This document shows positions 60,859 to 64,000 of a stretch of DNA of 64,000 nucleotides, in pieces. The stretch lies in contig CAKSWY010000006.1 of the NCBI GenBank assembly GCA_934513685.1, forward strand, positions 35,414-99,413, in the 5' to 3' direction. A program made the translations under genes and the position numbers. The notes under the pieces are model-generated. The model was not told where the DNA came from. It searched no databases and saw nothing but the letters and a program-made list of their open reading frames with translations. Positions within the stretch are counted from its first letter, which is position 1, and every line of letters starts with the position of its first letter. The DNA comes from an uncultured Oscillospiraceae bacterium (GTDB lineage Bacteria > Bacillota > Clostridia > Oscillospirales > Ruminococcaceae).

Positions 60859-63795
60859 ATGAGAGCAGGCCTGGATATTGGCTCCACCACCATCAAGTGC
60901 GTGGTGCTGGATGACGAAGAGCGGCTTGTTTACCATACATACGAGCGGCATTACAGCCACATTGTAGAAAAAGCAGGGGAGATCCTCACCCGCGTAAACG
61001 ACGAGATCCTGCATAACCAGCCGCTGCTGCTGTCCATCTCCGGCTCCGCCGGCATGGGCCTGGCCCAGAGCTGCGGCGTGCCCTTTGTGCAGGAGGTGTT
61101 CGCTACTCGCGTGGCCGCCAACAAGCTGGCCCCCGGCACCGACTGCATCATCGAGCTGGGCGGCGAGGACGCCAAGATCCTCTTTTTGACCAACGGCACC
61201 GAGGTGCGCATGAACGGCAGCTGTGCCGGCGGCACCGGCGCCTTCATCGACCAGATGGCCACCCTGCTGAAGATGGGCCCCGATGAGATGGACAAGGCCG
61301 CCCAGTCAGCCCAGCGCACCTACACCATTGCGTCCCGCTGCGGCGTGTTCGCCAAGAGCGACGTGCAGCCCCTCATCAACCAGGGCGCACTGCCCAGCGA
61401 CATTGCCGCCTCCATCTACAAGGCGGTGGTGAACCAGACCATCGCGGGCCTGGCCCAGGGGCGGCCCATCACCGGCAACATTCTGTATCTGGGCGGGCCC
61501 CTCACCTTCAGCACCGTGCTGCGGGCCAGCTTTGACGAGGCGCTGGGCGTGAAGGGCCTGTGCCCCGAAAACAGCCTGCTATATGTGGCGCTGGGCGCGG
61601 CGTTCTATTCCGATCAGGAATTCCGCCTGCCTCAGGTCATCGCCGCGCTGGACAAGTACAGCGCCACCGCCACCTACGCCAGCCAGCCGCCGCTGTTTGC
61701 CTCGAAGCAGGAGTACGAGGAGTTCCACGCCCGCCACATGAAGGCCAGCGTGCCCCGCGTGCCCTTCGGGGCCGACTGCGGGCCGGTGCACATCGGCATT
61801 GACTCCGGCTCCACCACCGTGAAGCTGGTGGTGATCGACGATCAGCGCCGCATTCTGTACACCAACTACCAGCCCAACCTGGGCGAGCCGCTGGAGCTGA
61901 TCCGCCAGCAGCTGGTGCAGCTGTACGAGCGGCACCCCGGCCTGCAGGTGGCCAGCGTGACCACCACCGGCTACGGCGAAGAGCTGGTGAAAACCGCCTT
62001 CTCCGCCGATCTGGGCGTGGTGGAAACCGTGGCCCACTTCACCGCGGCCAAGTACTTCCTGCCGGATGTGGACTTCATCATCGACATCGGCGGCCAGGAC
62101 ATGAAGTGCTTCAAGATCGAGGACAATGCCATCAGCAACATCTTCCTGAACGAGGCCTGCTCCTCCGGCTGCGGCAGCTTTTTGCAGACCTTCGCCCAGG
62201 CGCTGGGCTACGACGTGAAGGACTTTGCCGCCCTGGGCCTGTTTGCCGACCGGCCCGTGGACCTGGGCAGCCGCTGCACCGTGTTCATGAACTCCAGCGT
62301 GAAGCAGGCCCAGAAGGACGGCGCGTCCATCGAGAACATCTCGGCGGGCCTGTCCATCAGCGTGGTGAAAAACGCCCTGTACAAGGTCATCCGCGCCTCC
62401 AGCCCGGAGGACCTGGGCCGCAACATCGTGGTGCAGGGCGGCACCTTCTACAACGAGGCCGTGCTGCGCGCCTTTGAGAAGGAGATGGGGGTCAACGTGA
62501 TCCGGCCCGACATCGCCGGCCTGATGGGCGCCTACGGCGCGGCCCTGTACGGCAAGGCCCACACCGCCGAGGGCCATGTGAGCAGCCTGCTCGGCCCTGA
62601 GGCGCTGGAGCACTTCACCCAGCAGGTGCGCAATGTGCAGTGCCAGGGCTGCGGCAACCACTGCCAGCTGACCATCAACACCTTCTCGGACGGCAAGCGT
62701 CTGGTGAGCGGCAACCGGTGCGACAAGCCCGTCACCGGCAAGGCCGGAAACGGCGAGCTGAACCTGTACGAGTACAAGCGCCAGCTGCTGCAAAGCTACA
62801 AGCCGGTGCCCGGCCCCCGGGGCAGCATCGGCATTCCCCTGTGCCTGAACCTGTGGGAGCTGCTGCCCTTCTGGCACACCTTCTTCACCAAACTGGGCTT
62901 TGCGGTGCACACCAGCCCCATGTCCACCCGCGGGCTGTATCTTGCCGGTCAGGCCACCATTCCCAGCGACACCGCCTGCTTCCCGGCCAAGCTGGCCCAC
63001 GGCCACATCAAGGCGCTGAGCCAGATGAAGCTGGACGCCATCTTCTACCCCTGCCTCACCTACAATCTGGATGAGGGCCTGGGCGAGAACCATTACAACT
63101 GCCCGGTGGTGGCCTATTACCCCGAGGTGATCGCGGGCAACTGCCCCGAGCTGGAGAGCACCACCTTTATCTACGATTACGTGGGCATCCATCGCCCCAA
63201 GGACTTTGTGGGCAAGATGACCGGCATTCTGGCCAAGTACTTTGCGGGCATTAAAAAGGGCGAGGTGCAGGCCGCGGCCGACGCTGCCTACGCCGAGTAC
63301 TACCGCCACATGGCCCAGATCCGCGCCAAGGGGGAAGAGATCATCGAAAAGGCCCGGGCCGAGGGCCGCCGCATCATCGTGCTGTCGGGCCGCCCCTACC
63401 ATGTGGACCCCGAGGTGAACCACGGCATTGACACCCTCATCACCCGGTACGGCGCGGCGGTGATCACCGAGGATTCCATCAGCAACCGGGTGGAGAAATT
63501 CCCCACCACGGTGCTGAACCAGTGGACCTACCACAGCCGCCTATACGCCGCCGCCAAATACTGCACCACCCAGCCCGATATGGATCTGGTGCAGCTGGTG
63601 AGCTTCGGCTGCGGCGTGGACGCCATCACCACCGACGAGACCCGCGAAATTCTGCAGGCGGGCGGCAAGCTGTACACCCAGCTGAAAATCGACGAGATCA
63701 CCAACCTGGGCGCGGTGAACATCCGTCTGCGCAGCCTGTTTGCCGCGCTGGACGAGAAGAAGCTGGCCCAGGCCGCCCAGCCTGAAACGAGGTAA
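60859..63795 (+). CDS. Acyl-CoA dehydratase activase, two ASKHA domains
   Basis: A 978-residue protein; ATG 60859 has AGGAGG upstream. Two tandem ASKHA ATPase domains of the BcrA/BadF/HgdC type: GLDIGSTTIKCVVLDD (about 4-19) and HIGIDSGSTTVKLVVIDD (about 311-328). Each has the Cys pair that ligates a [4Fe-4S] cluster at a dimer interface: Cys122 (GSCAGGTG) with Cys161 (SRCGVF), and Cys434 (EACSSGCG) with Cys473 (SRCTVF). A C-terminal DUF2229-like half (about 640-970) follows. It would inject ATP-driven electrons into a 2-hydroxyacyl-CoA dehydratase or related radical enzyme. Homologues of about 1400 residues carry the next gene's domain in one chain; here it is split. Confidence 0.88.
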   Translation: MRAGLDIGSTTIKCVVLDDEERLVYHTYERHYSHIVEKAGEILTRVNDEILHNQPLLLSISGSAGMGLAQSCGVPFVQEVFATRVAANKLAPGTDCIIELGGEDAKILFLTNGTEVRMNGSCAGGTGAFIDQMATLLKMGPDEMDKAAQSAQRTYTIASRCGVFAKSDVQPLINQGALPSDIAASIYKAVVNQTIAGLAQGRPITGNILYLGGPLTFSTVLRASFDEALGVKGLCPENSLLYVALGAAFYSDQEFRLPQVIAALDKYSATATYASQPPLFASKQEYEEFHARHMKASVPRVPFGADCGPVHIGIDSGSTTVKLVVIDDQRRILYTNYQPNLGEPLELIRQQLVQLYERHPGLQVASVTTTGYGEELVKTAFSADLGVVETVAHFTAAKYFLPDVDFIIDIGGQDMKCFKIEDNAISNIFLNEACSSGCGSFLQTFAQALGYDVKDFAALGLFADRPVDLGSRCTVFMNSSVKQAQKDGASIENISAGLSISVVKNALYKVIRASSPEDLGRNIVVQGGTFYNEAVLRAFEKEMGVNVIRPDIAGLMGAYGAALYGKAHTAEGHVSSLLGPEALEHFTQQVRNVQCQGCGNHCQLTINTFSDGKRLVSGNRCDKPVTGKAGNGELNLYEYKRQLLQSYKPVPGPRGSIGIPLCLNLWELLPFWHTFFTKLGFAVHTSPMSTRGLYLAGQATIPSDTACFPAKLAHGHIKALSQMKLDAIFYPCLTYNLDEGLGENHYNCPVVAYYPEVIAGNCPELESTTFIYDYVGIHRPKDFVGKMTGILAKYFAGIKKGEVQAAADAAYAEYYRHMAQIRAKGEEIIEKARAEGRRIIVLSGRPYHVDPEVNHGIDTLITRYGAAVITEDSISNRVEKFPTTVLNQWTYHSRLYAAAKYCTTQPDMDLVQLVSFGCGVDAITTDETREILQAGGKLYTQLKIDEITNLGAVNIRLRSLFAALDEKKLAQAAQPETR

Positions 63796-63800
63796 TTCCC

Positions 63801-64000
63801 ATGGAAATGACCTATCCCAAATTTACCAAAGAAATGAAGGCCACCCACACCATCCTCATCCCCAACATGGCCGTCACCCAGTTCCGGCTGCTGAAGGCCT
63901 CGATGGAGTCGGAGGGGTACCATGTGGAGGTGCTGGGCAACTGCGGCAGTCAGGTTGCCCAGCTGGGCCTGAAGTACGTTCACAACGACACCTGCTATCC
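63801..64000 (+). CDS. C-terminal partner of the acyl-CoA dehydratase activase (partial)
   Basis: The frame starts at ATG 63801, five bases after the previous stop, and runs off the window after about 66 residues (MEMTYPKFTKEMKATHTILI, then NMAVTQFRLL and YHVEVLGNCGSQVAQLGLKY). The sequence matches the C-terminal region found fused to the activase in longer homologues and resembles the 2-hydroxyglutaryl-CoA dehydratase D-type component. A GAGG at the end of the previous gene may serve as RBS. The two products presumably act as one complex. Confidence 0.7.
   Translation, partial: MEMTYPKFTKEMKATHTILIPNMAVTQFRLLKASMESEGYHVEVLGNCGSQVAQLGLKYVHNDTCY

Noticed and set aside
61579..63534. A 651-codon minus-strand frame opposite the activase gene
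   Set aside because: Antisense of intact ASKHA domains with the conserved Cys residues; no signals of its own.

Overview
The window is a GC-rich stretch (roughly 60% G+C) of a Gram-positive, anaerobic Clostridia chromosome, most likely Oscillospiraceae/Ruminococcaceae (Faecalibacterium-Subdoligranulum-Gemmiger type). This rests on the codon use, strong AGGAGG ribosome binding sites, Ser/Ala-rich lipoprotein linkers, a glutaminyl-tRNA synthetase, an acyl-CoA dehydratase activase and short interspersed palindromes built on CTTCCCCTCGAGGGGAAG. The genus is not proven. I saw no rRNA, tRNA, CRISPR array, transposase or phage gene.

Layout. 1-5.4 kb (minus): an envelope-glycan operon (LegB-like sugar-nucleotide 4,6-dehydratase, DUF2142 membrane protein, GT-C-like membrane protein, and an anchored protein that runs off the window). 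5.6-9.3 kb (minus): a TAXI-type TRAP transporter. 9.9-18.2 kb (minus): a 2-hydroxyacid dehydrogenase, NADP-type glutamate dehydrogenase, two near-duplicate GltS glutamate carriers and a GlnK/GlnL-like two-component system. 18.6-29 kb (minus): nitroreductase, a flavodoxin-like/malate-dehydrogenase-like pair, a 1614-residue HD/repeat/nucleotidyltransferase/phosphoribosyltransferase-like fusion, a ZIP metal carrier and a PTS IIC-like protein. 29-32.2 kb (plus): secA and a 25-residue membrane peptide. 32.3-37.3 kb: a MerR regulator divergent from a YfcC carrier - amidohydrolase - YfcC carrier operon. 37.3-42 kb: a LysR regulator divergent from pxpABC (5-oxoprolinase) and a D-glutamate-cyclase-family gene. 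42-53 kb (minus): a small membrane protein, a cluster of FrlB/FrlC/FrlD-like Amadori-product genes around hydantoinase/oxoprolinase hyuAB, and a DctPQM TRAP transporter. 53.9-64 kb: N-acetyl sugar amidotransferase, an EF-G-like GTPase, a YdcF protein, glnS, and the start of a split acyl-CoA dehydratase activase system.

How it fits together. Much of the window points to glutamate: import (two GltS, a TAXI TRAP), sensing (GlnK/GlnL-like), oxidation (gdhA), release from 5-oxoproline (PxpABC, possibly HyuAB) and D-glutamate (DUF1445 family), and possibly from glycated amino acids (Frl-like kinase, deglycase, epimerase). Both gltS genes carry upstream copies of the direct repeat TTTTGT-N4-TTTTGT, the site I recall for Bacillus subtilis GlnL, one exact and one with a single mismatch. 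Regulatory DNA is unusually legible: a MerR promoter with a 19-bp spacer around a perfect dyad, a promoter plus inverted-repeat operator for hyuAB placed between frlC and hyuA, and a dyad over the glnS -10 box. All functions are read from sequence by eye; no database search was run.
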